Positions 56,017-64,000 of a stretch of 64,000 bases of DNA are shown here, in pieces. The position numbers and the translations under genes are program-made. Below the pieces are notes generated by a model. The model did no database searches. It had not been told where the DNA came from and saw only the letters and a program-made list of their open reading frames with translations. Numbering within the stretch: position 1 is the stretch's first letter; every line of letters starts with the position of its first letter. Origin of the DNA: Mycolicibacter sinensis (GTDB lineage Bacteria; Actinomycetota; Actinomycetes; Mycobacteriales; Mycobacteriaceae); NCBI RefSeq assembly GCF_001667375.1, contig NZ_LZIN01000033.1, positions 1 to 64,000 on the forward strand. Direction: 5' to 3'.

Positions 56017-57724
56017 GCCACGCCCACAACCAGGTCAGCGGAACGTCGCGGCCGGTGCAGAGGTACTCGACCGTCGTCGGATCGTGGCAGATCGCCCCTA
56101 CTTGCGACAGACCGTCTCGTTTTCCGACCAGCAGCACCTGATCTCCGACGGCCAGGGTGGTGTCGTCGGGCGGCATGAAGGTGTGTTCGCCGTCATGGAC
56201 CAGCACCAGCGCCGCCAGCGGCAAGCTGGTTTCGCGATCGTCGGGCCGCCGCAGGAGATCCGCCAGGGTCAAGGTCATCCCGCGTCGCAACCAGTCGGTG
56301 ATGGCCGGAGCGTGCTCGTCGGTCAACGTGATGACATCGCGGCTGGGGGTGCGGCGGCCGCAGCGCTCCTGCAGGTGGTCGCGCACCGCGCCGGCCCACT
56401 GCTCGTCACGGCCGAACGCATGCTCCACGAAGCTCCAGAACACCGGCGTGAGGATCCGGGCGAGCGTCTCGCGGGCGATGAGTTCGGTGGCGATGTACAC
56501 CTCGTCGATCTGTAGCGCCTCCAGCAGAGCCTTTTTGGTGTTTCGCTGCTGCCGGACCACCAGGTAGACATCGGGGTTGGCCAACCGGGCCTGCTCGGCC
56601 AGGGCGATGTTAGTGGTGTCGTTGCGGGTCCCGGCGATGAACCCGACCGCACCGGAGATGTCGGGTGCACCGTCGGCCGGGTTGACGAGCTCGACACTGA
56701 GTCCGCTGGCGATGAGGTCGGCGGCCACGTCGCGGCCGAATCCGGTGCCCGCGGACACCACCCATCTGCCGTCGGCCAAACCCCGCCGCAGCGTCGGCAT
56801 CTCGTCCTCGTCGTTGTCCATCAGCCAGCGCAACAACTGATGATTGATCGGGCGGTGGATCGACAGCGCGAGGTATTCGCCGAATCTGTCGTCGGCGTTG
56901 ATGACCGCCGCCGGTGAGAAATGCTCGATCTGAGCTTGGATGTGGCCGTCGGTGCAGCGGGCGAACACCGGCACCTCGGGTCGCAGCAGCGCAACGGTCA
57001 TGACCACCGCCAGATTGGTGGCGTCGTCGTCGGTCAGGGCGAGCACGCCTTCGCAGTCGCGATGGGCGAGGCCGGCCATGCCGAGCATTGCCGGAATGGC
57101 GCAGTCGCCTTCGACCGCGGGGACGTCGAAACTGAGTTGCTCGGCGACCACCGACTGGACTCGGGACTCCTGCTTGTCGATGACGACGAATCGGTGCCCG
57201 TGCTCGTCGAGTTCGGCGCCGACGGCTCGGCCGGCGTGTCCGTAGCCGGCCACGATGACGAACGGCTCGACCAGCCGGCGGACTTGCCGGCGGAAACGCT
57301 GGGCGGCGAGGGCGTCCTGGAAGGCAGAGTCGTTGACCAGGGCGAAGAAGACGCCGATGGCATAGGCCCAGCTGATCACGACCAGGTAGATGGACATCGA
57401 CAGCCACATCCGCTGCGGGTAGCTGAACGCGTGCGGCACTTCGCTGTAGCCGACCGTCGTCAAGGTGATCGTCATCTGGTAGAAGGCGTCGAACACGGTG
57501 AGCCGGTAGGGGTTTCCCTGCGCATCGACGCCGGGCATCAGCATCAGTCCGGTGCTGCAGATGCTGAAGGTGGTGATCACGACGATGAACGGCGCACGCA
57601 TTCGCCGCATGAACAAGAAGATGACGTCGCTGGTCGGTACCGCCGTCGGCACCCGGACCGGCTTGAGTTTCTGCCGCGATCGCCGGCGGTTCCAGAACGA
57701 GAACAGGTGCAGCGAATTCGGCAT
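55976..57724 (-). CDS. Potassium channel with TrkA-N (RCK) gating domains
   Basis: A 582-residue two-TM channel. Transmembrane helix 1 near 43-62, pore helix FDAFYQMTITLTT with the selectivity filter T-V-G-Y-S (about 90-94), helix 2 near 105-130. The cytoplasmic part holds an RCK/TrkA-N Rossmann domain (FVIVAGYGHAGRAVGAELDEHGHR) and a second nucleotide-binding-like domain (about 310-420) then a TrkA-C-like end (LVLVHDGEHTFMPPDDTTLAVGDQVLLVG). Such proteins gate K+ flux by NAD(H) or c-di-AMP-type ligands. The gene for a 128-residue membrane protein lies just upstream (16 bases). Confidence 0.88.
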   Translation of the reverse strand: MPNSLHLFSFWNRRRSRQKLKPVRVPTAVPTSDVIFLFMRRMRAPFIVVITTFSICSTGLMLMPGVDAQGNPYRLTVFDAFYQMTITLTTVGYSEVPHAFSYPQRMWLSMSIYLVVISWAYAIGVFFALVNDSAFQDALAAQRFRRQVRRLVEPFVIVAGYGHAGRAVGAELDEHGHRFVVIDKQESRVQSVVAEQLSFDVPAVEGDCAIPAMLGMAGLAHRDCEGVLALTDDDATNLAVVMTVALLRPEVPVFARCTDGHIQAQIEHFSPAAVINADDRFGEYLALSIHRPINHQLLRWLMDNDEDEMPTLRRGLADGRWVVSAGTGFGRDVAADLIASGLSVELVNPADGAPDISGAVGFIAGTRNDTTNIALAEQARLANPDVYLVVRQQRNTKKALLEALQIDEVYIATELIARETLARILTPVFWSFVEHAFGRDEQWAGAVRDHLQERCGRRTPSRDVITLTDEHAPAITDWLRRGMTLTLADLLRRPDDRETSLPLAALVLVHDGEHTFMPPDDTTLAVGDQVLLVGKRDGLSQVGAICHDPTTVEYLCTGRDVPLTWLWAWLTARRRRAGVPRA

Positions 57725-57740
57725 CGGCTGTCGGGGCTGG

Positions 57741-58127
57741 CTATCGGCGCCGGAACGACGCGGTTTCGACCACGAGCAGGGTTACCGAGACGACGTTGGC
57801 CAGCAGCGCTCCGCCCGACAGGGACACCACGCTCGCCGTCGCGTGCCGGTCCAGTCCGAAGGTCGAGACGTGGGTGTAATAGACCCACATTGCTGCCGCG
57901 GCGGCGAGTTGGAGCAGTGCGACGAGGCTGGTGGACAGATGGACCGCACCCAATTGGGTGCGGTCACCGAACTTCAGGACGGTGGTGATGAGCGCCACGA
58001 TGAGCGCCAGGAACAGCTCCCACGGATTGTGAATGACCGGATCGCCGATGTCACCGACGAAGAATCCGAAGTTCAATGTCGCCGCCAGCAGCACAAAGAA
58101 ACCGAAAACCACCTTCTCGAGGTTCAC
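57741..58127 (-). CDS. Small four-helix membrane protein linked to the K+ channel
   Basis: A 128-residue protein with three or four transmembrane helices (FFVLLAATLNFGFF, ELFLALIVALITTVL, VALLQLAAAAAMWVYY, VSLSGGALLANVVSVTLLVV). It starts upstream of the channel gene with 16 bases between and is oriented alike. I know small membrane proteins next to such channels in actinobacteria (DUF6394-type), which suggests an accessory subunit, but the assignment is unproven. Confidence 0.72.
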   Translation of the reverse strand: MNLEKVVFGFFVLLAATLNFGFFVGDIGDPVIHNPWELFLALIVALITTVLKFGDRTQLGAVHLSTSLVALLQLAAAAAMWVYYTHVSTFGLDRHATASVVSLSGGALLANVVSVTLLVVETASFRRR

Positions 58128-58136
58128 ACCGGCAGC

Positions 58137-58775
58137 CTAGCCGCCGGCGGCGCCCGGTTGGTGGCGTCGCGCCAGTCCGGCAGACCGGAGTTCGAGACCC
58201 GCCAGCCGGCTGATGACGAGGGGATCATTGTTCCGCCATGCGCCGACCGGATCGCTGCCGGCGCCGGCCAGCCTGCGCAGCGGTTGGTTGGTCAGTGCCC
58301 GCAGCGCCATCAGCTGCTGGCCGGCCGGGGCCGCGGCCAGCGCCAGCACCGCTCGCTTGCGCAGGAAGAACCGCAGCCGCAGCGCCAGCCAGGGCATCGC
58401 CACTGCCAGCACTGGCGGCGCCGCGACCGCGATCGCCAACAGGTAGGCCAGCCAGCCGGCGGTGGTGTTCAGGTCGTGGCCGGCGCCGGCGATGTCGACG
58501 GCCGCCTCACCGGCTGCGGTCAGCGGCTTGCTCACCGCATCGCCCACCAGCGGGATGCGATGCGCGCTGTGCCCGGCCGAGGTCAGACTTTCGGCCACGC
58601 CGTTGGCGCCGTGCTCGAACTGCCGCCCGACCCCGGCGATGGCGGCCACCGCACCGTGCACGGCGAGGGCGACCAGCACCCACAGGAAGGTCCACACCGC
58701 GACGACGGCGTCGCTGAGCAGTTGGGCCAGCAGGCGGCCGGGGGAGGTGGCGTAGGGCAGCAACCGTGAAGTCAT
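58137..58775 (-). CDS. Membrane protein of unknown function (Rv0779c-like)
   Basis: A 212-residue protein: one N-terminal helix (AVVAVWTFLWVLVALAVHGAVAAIAG), a 60-residue amphipathic loop, then helices from 107 (WLAYLLAIAVAAPPVLAVAMPWL), and a basic C-terminus. The start is the ATG after a 14-codon poorly conserved extension. By location next to purC it corresponds to Rv0779c. It begins the leftward transcript that may include the channel genes. Confidence 0.75.
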   Translation of the reverse strand: MTSRLLPYATSPGRLLAQLLSDAVVAVWTFLWVLVALAVHGAVAAIAGVGRQFEHGANGVAESLTSAGHSAHRIPLVGDAVSKPLTAAGEAAVDIAGAGHDLNTTAGWLAYLLAIAVAAPPVLAVAMPWLALRLRFFLRKRAVLALAAAPAGQQLMALRALTNQPLRRLAGAGSDPVGAWRNNDPLVISRLAGLELRSAGLARRHQPGAAGG

Positions 58776-58816
58776 GGATCCGATCCCAGCACAATGCGGG
58801 CCGCTAAGCTGGCCCA

Positions 58817-59713
58817 ATGTCGCGTCCCGCGCTCTCCGATTATCAGCACCTGGCCAGCGGTAAAGTCCGCGAACTGTATCGGATCGACGACAAGCACCTG
58901 TTGTTCGTCGCCACCGACCGGATCTCCGCGTTCGACTACATCCTGGACAGTGAGATCCCGGACAAGGGCCGGATCCTGACCGCGATGAGTGTCTTCTTCT
59001 TCGACCTCGTCAAGGTTCCCAATCACCTGGCCGGCCCGCCCGACGACCCGCGCATCCCCGAGGAGGTGCTGGGTCGGGCCCTGGTGGTGCGCCAGCTGCA
59101 GATGTTGCCGATCGAGTGCGTAGCGCGCGGCTACCTGACCGGCTCGGGCCTGCTGGACTACCAGGACAGCGGCTCGGTCTGCGGCATCGCGCTGCCGCCG
59201 GGTCTGGTGGAGGCCAGCAAGTTCGCCAATCCGCTGTTCACCCCGGCCACCAAGGCCGAGATCGGCGAACACGACGAGAACATCTCGTTCGCGCAGGTGA
59301 TCGACCTGGTGGGCCCGGTGTGGGCCGGCCAGCTGCGCGACCGCACCTTGGAAACCTATGTGCTGGCGGCGGGCCACGCCCTGACCAAGGGAATCATCAT
59401 CGCCGACACCAAGTTCGAGTTCGGTGTCGACGAACATGACAATCTGGTGCTTGCCGACGAGGTGTTCACCCCCGACTCGTCGCGGTACTGGCCGGCCGAT
59501 CACTATCAAGCCGGGGAAGTGCAGCAAAGCTTCGACAAGCAGTTCGTCCGCAACTGGCTCACCGGCCCGGAATCCGGCTGGGACCGGGCCGGTACCCAGC
59601 CGCCCCCGGCGCTGCCGGATGACATCATCGCCGCCACCCGCGCCCGTTACATCGAAGCCTACGAACGGATTTCCGGTTTGTCCTTCGACGACTGGGTCGG
59701 CCCCGCCGCATGA
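58817..59713 (+). CDS. purC: Phosphoribosylaminoimidazole-succinocarboxamide synthase
   Basis: A 298-residue SAICAR synthetase: [10 protein letters not shown] (glycine-rich loop), [30 protein letters not shown] and [10 protein letters not shown], then [13 protein letters not shown]. Next after purB in the pathway. The gene overlaps the peptidase by 4 bases. In M. tuberculosis it is Rv0780, followed by ptrBa/ptrBb. Confidence 0.96.
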   Translation: MSRPALSDYQHLASGKVRELYRIDDKHLLFVATDRISAFDYILDSEIPDKGRILTAMSVFFFDLVKVPNHLAGPPDDPRIPEEVLGRALVVRQLQMLPIECVARGYLTGSGLLDYQDSGSVCGIALPPGLVEASKFANPLFTPATKAEIGEHDENISFAQVIDLVGPVWAGQLRDRTLETYVLAAGHALTKGIIIADTKFEFGVDEHDNLVLADEVFTPDSSRYWPADHYQAGEVQQSFDKQFVRNWLTGPESGWDRAGTQPPPALPDDIIAATRARYIEAYERISGLSFDDWVGPAA

Positions 59714-61839
59714 CCGACGTCGCACGCCCGCTGCCGGATCCTCCTTCGGCCAAGCGGGCCGAAACCACCCGCGTCCATCACGGGGACGTCTTCGTCGATC
59801 CCTACGAATGGCTGCGGGACAAGTCCGACCCCGCGGTGGTCGCCCACCTGGAAGCCGAGAACGCCTATGCCGATGCTGCGACGGAGCACCTTGAACCGTT
59901 GCGGCAGAACATCTTCGACGAGATCAAAGCCCGTACCAAAGAAACCGACCTGTCGGTGCCCGCACGGCGCGGCGACTGGTGGTACTACGGGCGCACCTAC
60001 GAGGGGAAGCAGTACGGCGTTCAATGCCGCTGTCCCGTCGGCTCTTCCGACGACTGGGATCCGCCCCAACTCGATGAGGCCACCGAGATCCCGGGCGAAC
60101 AGGTGCTGCTGGACCAGAACGCCGAGGCGCAGGGTCACGACTTCTTCGCGCTCGGCGCCGCCGCCGTCAGCCCGGACGGCAATATCCTGGCCTACTCCGT
60201 CGATGTCGTCGGTGACGAGCGCTACACGCTGCGGTTCAAAGACTTGGCCACCGGCGAGCTGTTGTCCGACGAAATCGCCGGAATCGGCGCCGGGGTGACC
60301 TGGGCGACCGATAACCGCACCGTCTACTACGTCACCGTCGATGCGGCCTGGCGCCCGGACACCGTGTGGCGTTACCGGATCGGCGCGGACCGGCCCGCCG
60401 AGCAGGTCTACCACGAGGACGACGAGCGGTTCTGGTTGTCGGTGGGCCGCACCCGCAGCGACGCCTACGTGCTGATCGCGGCCGGGTCGTCGATCACCTC
60501 CGAGGTCCGCTACGCCGACGCGGCCGACCCGCGGGCGGAGTTCACCGTGGTGCTGCCCCGCCGCGAAGGCGTCGAGTACTCGGTGGAGCACGCGGTCGTC
60601 GGCGGCGAAGACCGATTCCTGGTGCTGCACAACGACGGCGCGGTCAACTTCACCCTGGTGCAGGCTCCGGTGGGCGATCCGACCGCGCAGCAGACCCTGA
60701 TCGCCGGGCGTGATGACGTGCGGCTCGATGGGGTGGACGCCTTCGCGCACCACCTCGTCGTCGGCTACCGAGCCGACGGGTTGCCGCGCCTGCAACTGTG
60801 GCCGATCGACAGCGGCGGCGACTACCTGGCGCCGCAGGAGATCACCTTCGACACCGAGTTGACCTCCGCGGGCCTGGCGGCCAACCCGAACTGGGATTGC
60901 CCGCGACTACGGGTGGGCGCGACGTCGTTCATCACCCCGGTACGCATCTACGACATCGACCTCGCGACCGGCGAACGCACCCTGCTGCGTGAGCAGCCGG
61001 TGCTCGGCGACTACCGCCGCGAGAACTACGTCGAGTACCGCGACTGGGCCTACGCCGAGGACGGCACCCGCGTCCCGGTGTCGGTCGTGCACCGGGCCGG
61101 GATCGAATTGCCAGCTCCGACACTGCTTTACGGTTACGGCGCCTACGAGATGTGTGAGGACCCGCAGTTCTCGATCGCTCGGCTGTCCCTGCTGGACCGC
61201 GGCATGGTGTTCGCCGTCGCGCACGTCCGCGGCGGCGGCGAGCTGGGCCGGTTGTGGTACGAGCACGGCAAGCTGCTGCAGAAGAAGAACAGCTTCACCG
61301 ACTTCGTCGCCGTCGGCCGCCATCTGATCGAGGCCGGAATCTGCCGGCCGGGGCAGCTGGTGGCGATGGGCGGCAGCGCGGGCGGGCTGTTGATGGGCGC
61401 GGTGACCAACCTGGCGCCGGAGCTGTTCGCCGGCGTGGTGGCGCAGGTCCCGTTCGTCGACCCGCTGACCACCATCTTGGACCCGTCGCTGCCGCTGACC
61501 GTCACTGAGTGGGACGAGTGGGGAAATCCGTTGGAGGACAAGGACGTCTACTTCTACATGAAGTCCTACTCGCCGTATGAGAACATCACCCGCCGCGAGT
61601 ACCCGCCGATCCTGGCGATGACGTCACTGCACGACACCCGGGTGTACTACGTCGAGCCGGCGAAATGGGTTGCGGCACTGCGGCACACCAAGACCGACGC
61701 CAACCAGGTCTTGCTGAAAACCCAGATGAACGCCGGCCACGGCGGCATCTCCGGGCGTTACGAACGCTGGAAGGAGATCGCGTTCCAATACGCCTGGCTG
61801 CTGGCGACGGCCGGCTGCGAGGTTCCCGGGAAACACTGA
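59710..61839 (+). CDS. ptrB: Prolyl oligopeptidase-family peptidase (oligopeptidase B), intact
   Basis: A 709-residue serine peptidase with an N-terminal beta-propeller (about 70-420) and a C-terminal alpha/beta-hydrolase domain. The catalytic triad is visible: Ser556 in GGSAGGL, Asp642 in SLHDTRV and His677 in NAGHGGISG. It cleaves peptides after Arg or Lys in the cytosol. In M. tuberculosis H37Rv this gene is annotated as two pieces, ptrBa and ptrBb (Rv0781, Rv0782). Here it is one frame. The GGGE(L) segment (VRGGGELG) near 510 matches the family. ATGA overlap with purC. Confidence 0.92.
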   Translation: MTDVARPLPDPPSAKRAETTRVHHGDVFVDPYEWLRDKSDPAVVAHLEAENAYADAATEHLEPLRQNIFDEIKARTKETDLSVPARRGDWWYYGRTYEGKQYGVQCRCPVGSSDDWDPPQLDEATEIPGEQVLLDQNAEAQGHDFFALGAAAVSPDGNILAYSVDVVGDERYTLRFKDLATGELLSDEIAGIGAGVTWATDNRTVYYVTVDAAWRPDTVWRYRIGADRPAEQVYHEDDERFWLSVGRTRSDAYVLIAAGSSITSEVRYADAADPRAEFTVVLPRREGVEYSVEHAVVGGEDRFLVLHNDGAVNFTLVQAPVGDPTAQQTLIAGRDDVRLDGVDAFAHHLVVGYRADGLPRLQLWPIDSGGDYLAPQEITFDTELTSAGLAANPNWDCPRLRVGATSFITPVRIYDIDLATGERTLLREQPVLGDYRRENYVEYRDWAYAEDGTRVPVSVVHRAGIELPAPTLLYGYGAYEMCEDPQFSIARLSLLDRGMVFAVAHVRGGGELGRLWYEHGKLLQKKNSFTDFVAVGRHLIEAGICRPGQLVAMGGSAGGLLMGAVTNLAPELFAGVVAQVPFVDPLTTILDPSLPLTVTEWDEWGNPLEDKDVYFYMKSYSPYENITRREYPPILAMTSLHDTRVYYVEPAKWVAALRHTKTDANQVLLKTQMNAGHGGISGRYERWKEIAFQYAWLLATAGCEVPGKH

Positions 61840-61879
61840 CAGGGCACCCCCGGCACCGCCACCGGGTACCCTCGCGGCC

Positions 61880-62368
61880 ATGAGCCTTGCTGGTATCCCG
61901 CTGACTACCCTCGATGGCCGGTCCACCTCGCTGGCGGACTACGCCGACCGCGCGGTCCTGGTCGTCAACGTCGCCTCCAAATGCGGGCTCACCCCGCAGT
62001 ACAGCGCCCTGGAGAAGCTGGCCCAGGACTACGCCGAGCGCGGGCTGACGGTGCTCGGCGTGCCCTGCAACCAGTTCATGGGCCAGGAGCCCGGAACGCC
62101 TACGGAGATCCAGACCTTCTGCTCCACCACCTACGGGGTGACGTTTCCGTTGCTGGCCAAGACCGACGTCAATGGCGATGACCGCCACCCGCTGTACGCG
62201 GAGTTGACCAAGACCGCCGACGCCGAGGGGACCGCCGGTGACGTGCAATGGAACTTCGAGAAGTTTCTGCTCGCGCCCGGGGCGACGGTGGTCAACCGGT
62301 TCCGGCCCACCACGGTGCCGGACGCGCCCGAGGTGATTACCGCCATCGAGGCCGTACTGCCGAACTGA
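61880..62368 (+). CDS. Glutathione peroxidase-family thiol peroxidase
   Basis: A 162-residue GPx-fold protein. The catalytic tetrad is visible: Cys35 in NVASKCGLT, Gln65 in PCNQFMGQEPG, Trp124 in VQWNFEKFL and the Asn next to it. Cys81 in FCSTTYG is the likely resolving cysteine, so the enzyme probably uses thioredoxin or mycoredoxin/mycothiol, since mycobacteria lack glutathione. The stop overlaps the following DUF2254 gene start. Confidence 0.92.
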   Translation: MSLAGIPLTTLDGRSTSLADYADRAVLVVNVASKCGLTPQYSALEKLAQDYAERGLTVLGVPCNQFMGQEPGTPTEIQTFCSTTYGVTFPLLAKTDVNGDDRHPLYAELTKTADAEGTAGDVQWNFEKFLLAPGATVVNRFRPTTVPDAPEVITAIEAVLPN

Positions 62369-63714
62369 TGCGCACCCGCTCGGAGCGCTTCCCGAGTGTT
62401 CGGGCGTTGGCGCTGGCTTATCGGTTCCGCGAGAGTCTTTTTCTGCTGCCGCTGGTGATCGTGTTCGGCGGCATGCTGCTGGCCGTTCTCAGCCGTGCGG
62501 CGGACCGCCGTATCGGGCCGTCGCCGCGTTTCCTGCTGAAGATGGACAGCGGGGTGGCCACCACGCTGCTGTCCACGATCGCCGGCGCGACGATCACCAC
62601 CGCGGGGGTCATTTTCTCGCTGACCATCGTGAGCCTGCAGCTGGCGAGCTCCCAGCTGTCGCCGCGGGTGATGCGCTGGTTCATCCGGGACCGGCTCAGC
62701 CAGGTGGTGATCGGCCTGCTGGTCGCGACCTTCGTGTACTGCGTGCTGAGCCTGCCGGATCTGGACGGATCCCGTCCGGGGCCCGCGCCGCCGCTGACGG
62801 TGACCGTCGCCGTGGTGCTGACGATCGTCACCGTGATCACCATCATCGCCCACGTCGATCACCTGGCCCACCGCCTGGAGGTCGGTCAGGTGGTGCGGGA
62901 GATCGCCGCGGAGGGCTCGATGGTGATCGACACCGTGGTGGCCGCCGCGGCCGACGAGCAGCCGGCCCCCGAAACCGACATGGACGCTCCGCCGGACGCG
63001 CTGCGGCTGACCTCGCCCGGCAACGGCTGGATCAGCCGGGTCGACACCCGCCGGTTGTTGGCTGCCATCCCGCCGAACACCAAGATCCGGTTGGACACCC
63101 GGGTCGGCGCCTACATCCACCTGGGCCAGCCGCTGGTCACGATCTGGCCGCCGCCGGCGCACCCGGACCGGGTGCGCCAGAAGCTGACCCGGGCGATCGC
63201 CGTCAGCGACAGCCGCACCATGCAGGAGGACATCGACTTCGCGTTCCGTCAGCTCGTCGACATCGGGCTGCGCGCGCTGAGCTCGGCGATCAACGACCCC
63301 ACCACCGCGGTCGAGGCCACGCTGCGCGTCGGCAGCCTGTTGCGCCGCCTGCTGGTGGTGCCGTTGCCGCTGGTGGCGGTGGCCGGCTCGGAGGGCCGGA
63401 TCCTGCTACGGCCGTGGGGCCTCAATGCCAAGGAGTACATCGGGCACGGCTTCGATCAGCTCCGTCAGGTGGCACCGTCTCAGCCACTGGTGGCGGCGAC
63501 GATCCTGCGGGTGATACGGATGCTGGTCGTCCACGTCGAAGAGCAGGGCCGGACCGAACACATTCCGGCACTGCGTGAGCAGGCCGACCTGCTGCTGGAA
63601 TCACTGGCCAAGGCGCCCGGGCTGCATCCACGCGACCTGGCGCGACTGCGGGCGATCGCGGCCAACAGCACCGACCCGGCCAACCACAGCCGCCGGCGCC
63701 GGTTGAGCCTGTAA
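62368..63714 (+). CDS. DUF2254-family membrane protein
   Basis: A 448-residue protein with four transmembrane segments in the first 180 residues (LPLVIVFGGMLLAVL; ATITTAGVIFSLTIVSLQL; VVIGLLVATFVYCVLSL; TVAVVLTIVTVITIIAH) and a long cytoplasmic domain. STIAGATITTAGVIFSLTIVSLQLASSQLSPRV and QLVDIGLRALSSAINDPTTAVEA are the conserved segments of the family. Function unknown. The gene starts on the last base of the GPx stop codon, so the two are coupled. Confidence 0.87.
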   Translation: MRTRSERFPSVRALALAYRFRESLFLLPLVIVFGGMLLAVLSRAADRRIGPSPRFLLKMDSGVATTLLSTIAGATITTAGVIFSLTIVSLQLASSQLSPRVMRWFIRDRLSQVVIGLLVATFVYCVLSLPDLDGSRPGPAPPLTVTVAVVLTIVTVITIIAHVDHLAHRLEVGQVVREIAAEGSMVIDTVVAAAADEQPAPETDMDAPPDALRLTSPGNGWISRVDTRRLLAAIPPNTKIRLDTRVGAYIHLGQPLVTIWPPPAHPDRVRQKLTRAIAVSDSRTMQEDIDFAFRQLVDIGLRALSSAINDPTTAVEATLRVGSLLRRLLVVPLPLVAVAGSEGRILLRPWGLNAKEYIGHGFDQLRQVAPSQPLVAATILRVIRMLVVHVEEQGRTEHIPALREQADLLLESLAKAPGLHPRDLARLRAIAANSTDPANHSRRRRLSL

Positions 63715-63775
63715 CGCCAGCCGGTGTCTGCCTGGATGTCACCGGCCGGACACCTGCACCGGCCACACTGGTGGC

Positions 63776-64000
63776 ATGACCGGACAGCTGATCGTCTCCG
63801 TCTCGGGGATCGGCGAACGGACCTGCGCCGACGCCGAGGCGTTCTGCGCGCAACTGGACACCCGCGCCGTGCCGGTGTCACTGCTGGCGGCACCGCGGCT
63901 GGGGGCGGACTACCGGCTGGACCGCGACCCGCGCACCGTCGACTGGCTGGTGCACCGGCGGGCCGGCGGCGCAGCCATCGTGCTGCACGGGTTCGATGAG
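63776..64000 (+). CDS. Polysaccharide-deacetylase-like (DUF2334) protein, 3' truncated
   Basis: The first 75 residues are visible: QLIVSVSGIGERTCADAEAFCAQLDTRAVPVSLLAAPRLGADYRLDRDPRTVDWLVHRRAGGAAIVLHGFDE. The central H-G-x-D segment is the metal-binding His/Asp of DUF2334 deacetylase-like proteins. It may act on cell-wall sugars. The rest lies beyond the window. Confidence 0.68.
   Translation, partial: MTGQLIVSVSGIGERTCADAEAFCAQLDTRAVPVSLLAAPRLGADYRLDRDPRTVDWLVHRRAGGAAIVLHGFDE

Overview
The window is high-GC, densely packed chromosomal DNA from a mycobacterium (Mycobacteriaceae). The assignment rests on a complete mce4 cholesterol-import operon, KstR operators, phoP/phoR nearly identical to the M. 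tuberculosis pair, the cyp51/cyp123 cluster, a PE-PPE hydrolase and pervasive GTG starts with ATGA/GTGA overlaps. I see no insertion sequence, phage, CRISPR array or plasmid feature. No stretch over about 300 bases lacks a gene.

Region 1 (1-4.6 kb): the 3' end of a wax ester synthase/diacylglycerol acyltransferase, a secreted PE-PPE serine hydrolase, gabD2 and a secreted beta-lactamase-fold protein. Region 2 (4.7-23.1 kb): the steroid block. fadD17, fadE27 and fadE26 (side-chain activation and dehydrogenation) run leftward; fdxD, hsd4A and the ten-gene mce4 operon (yrbE4A-B, mce4A-F, two Mce-associated genes) run rightward. Three KstR operators control the block. A small secreted protein, otsA and a 56-residue ORF close it. 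Region 3 (23.1-26.7 kb): an enoyl-CoA hydratase, then an SDR-SDR-alpha/beta-hydrolase operon behind its own KstR operator. Region 4 (26.7-30.4 kb): tRNA-Thr(TGT), a protein made of ten-residue tandem repeats, phoP, phoR and a HIT protein. Region 5 (30.4-44.3 kb): yceI and adhB, then a leftward operon of tetR, cyp123, SDR, cyp51, ferredoxin, SnoaL-like gene and a CYP125-like P450. It is divergent from a rightward operon of aldA, SDR, HIBDH-like, CMD and SDR, followed by purD. Two matching palindromes lie between the divergent operons. Region 6 (44.3-50.5 kb): a membrane protein, a perfect hairpin, two large paralogous secreted repeat proteins, a Tat-type esterase and a TetR regulator. Region 7 (50.5-64 kb): pntA (fused), pntB, purB, a TDT-type transporter, a K+ channel with TrkA-N domain, two membrane proteins, purC, an intact ptrB, glutathione peroxidase, a DUF2254 protein and the start of a polysaccharide-deacetylase-like gene.

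Functionally, regions 2, 3 and parts of 5 form a sterol theme: Mce4 imports cholesterol, KstR senses CoA-activated steroid intermediates, FadD17/FadE26/FadE27/Hsd4A degrade the side chain, and the KstR-linked SDR/hydrolase cassette and CYP125-like P450 are candidate additions. Compared with the M. tuberculosis H37Rv gene order as I recall it, loci far apart there (mce4 near Rv3492c-Rv3501c; phoPR to purC/ptrB near Rv0757-Rv0782) are only kilobases apart here. The parts least explained by known systems are the paired secreted repeat proteins, the decapeptide-repeat neighbour of phoP, the KstR-linked SDR-SDR-hydrolase cassette, and a shared 14-bp palindrome upstream of gabD2 and pntAB.
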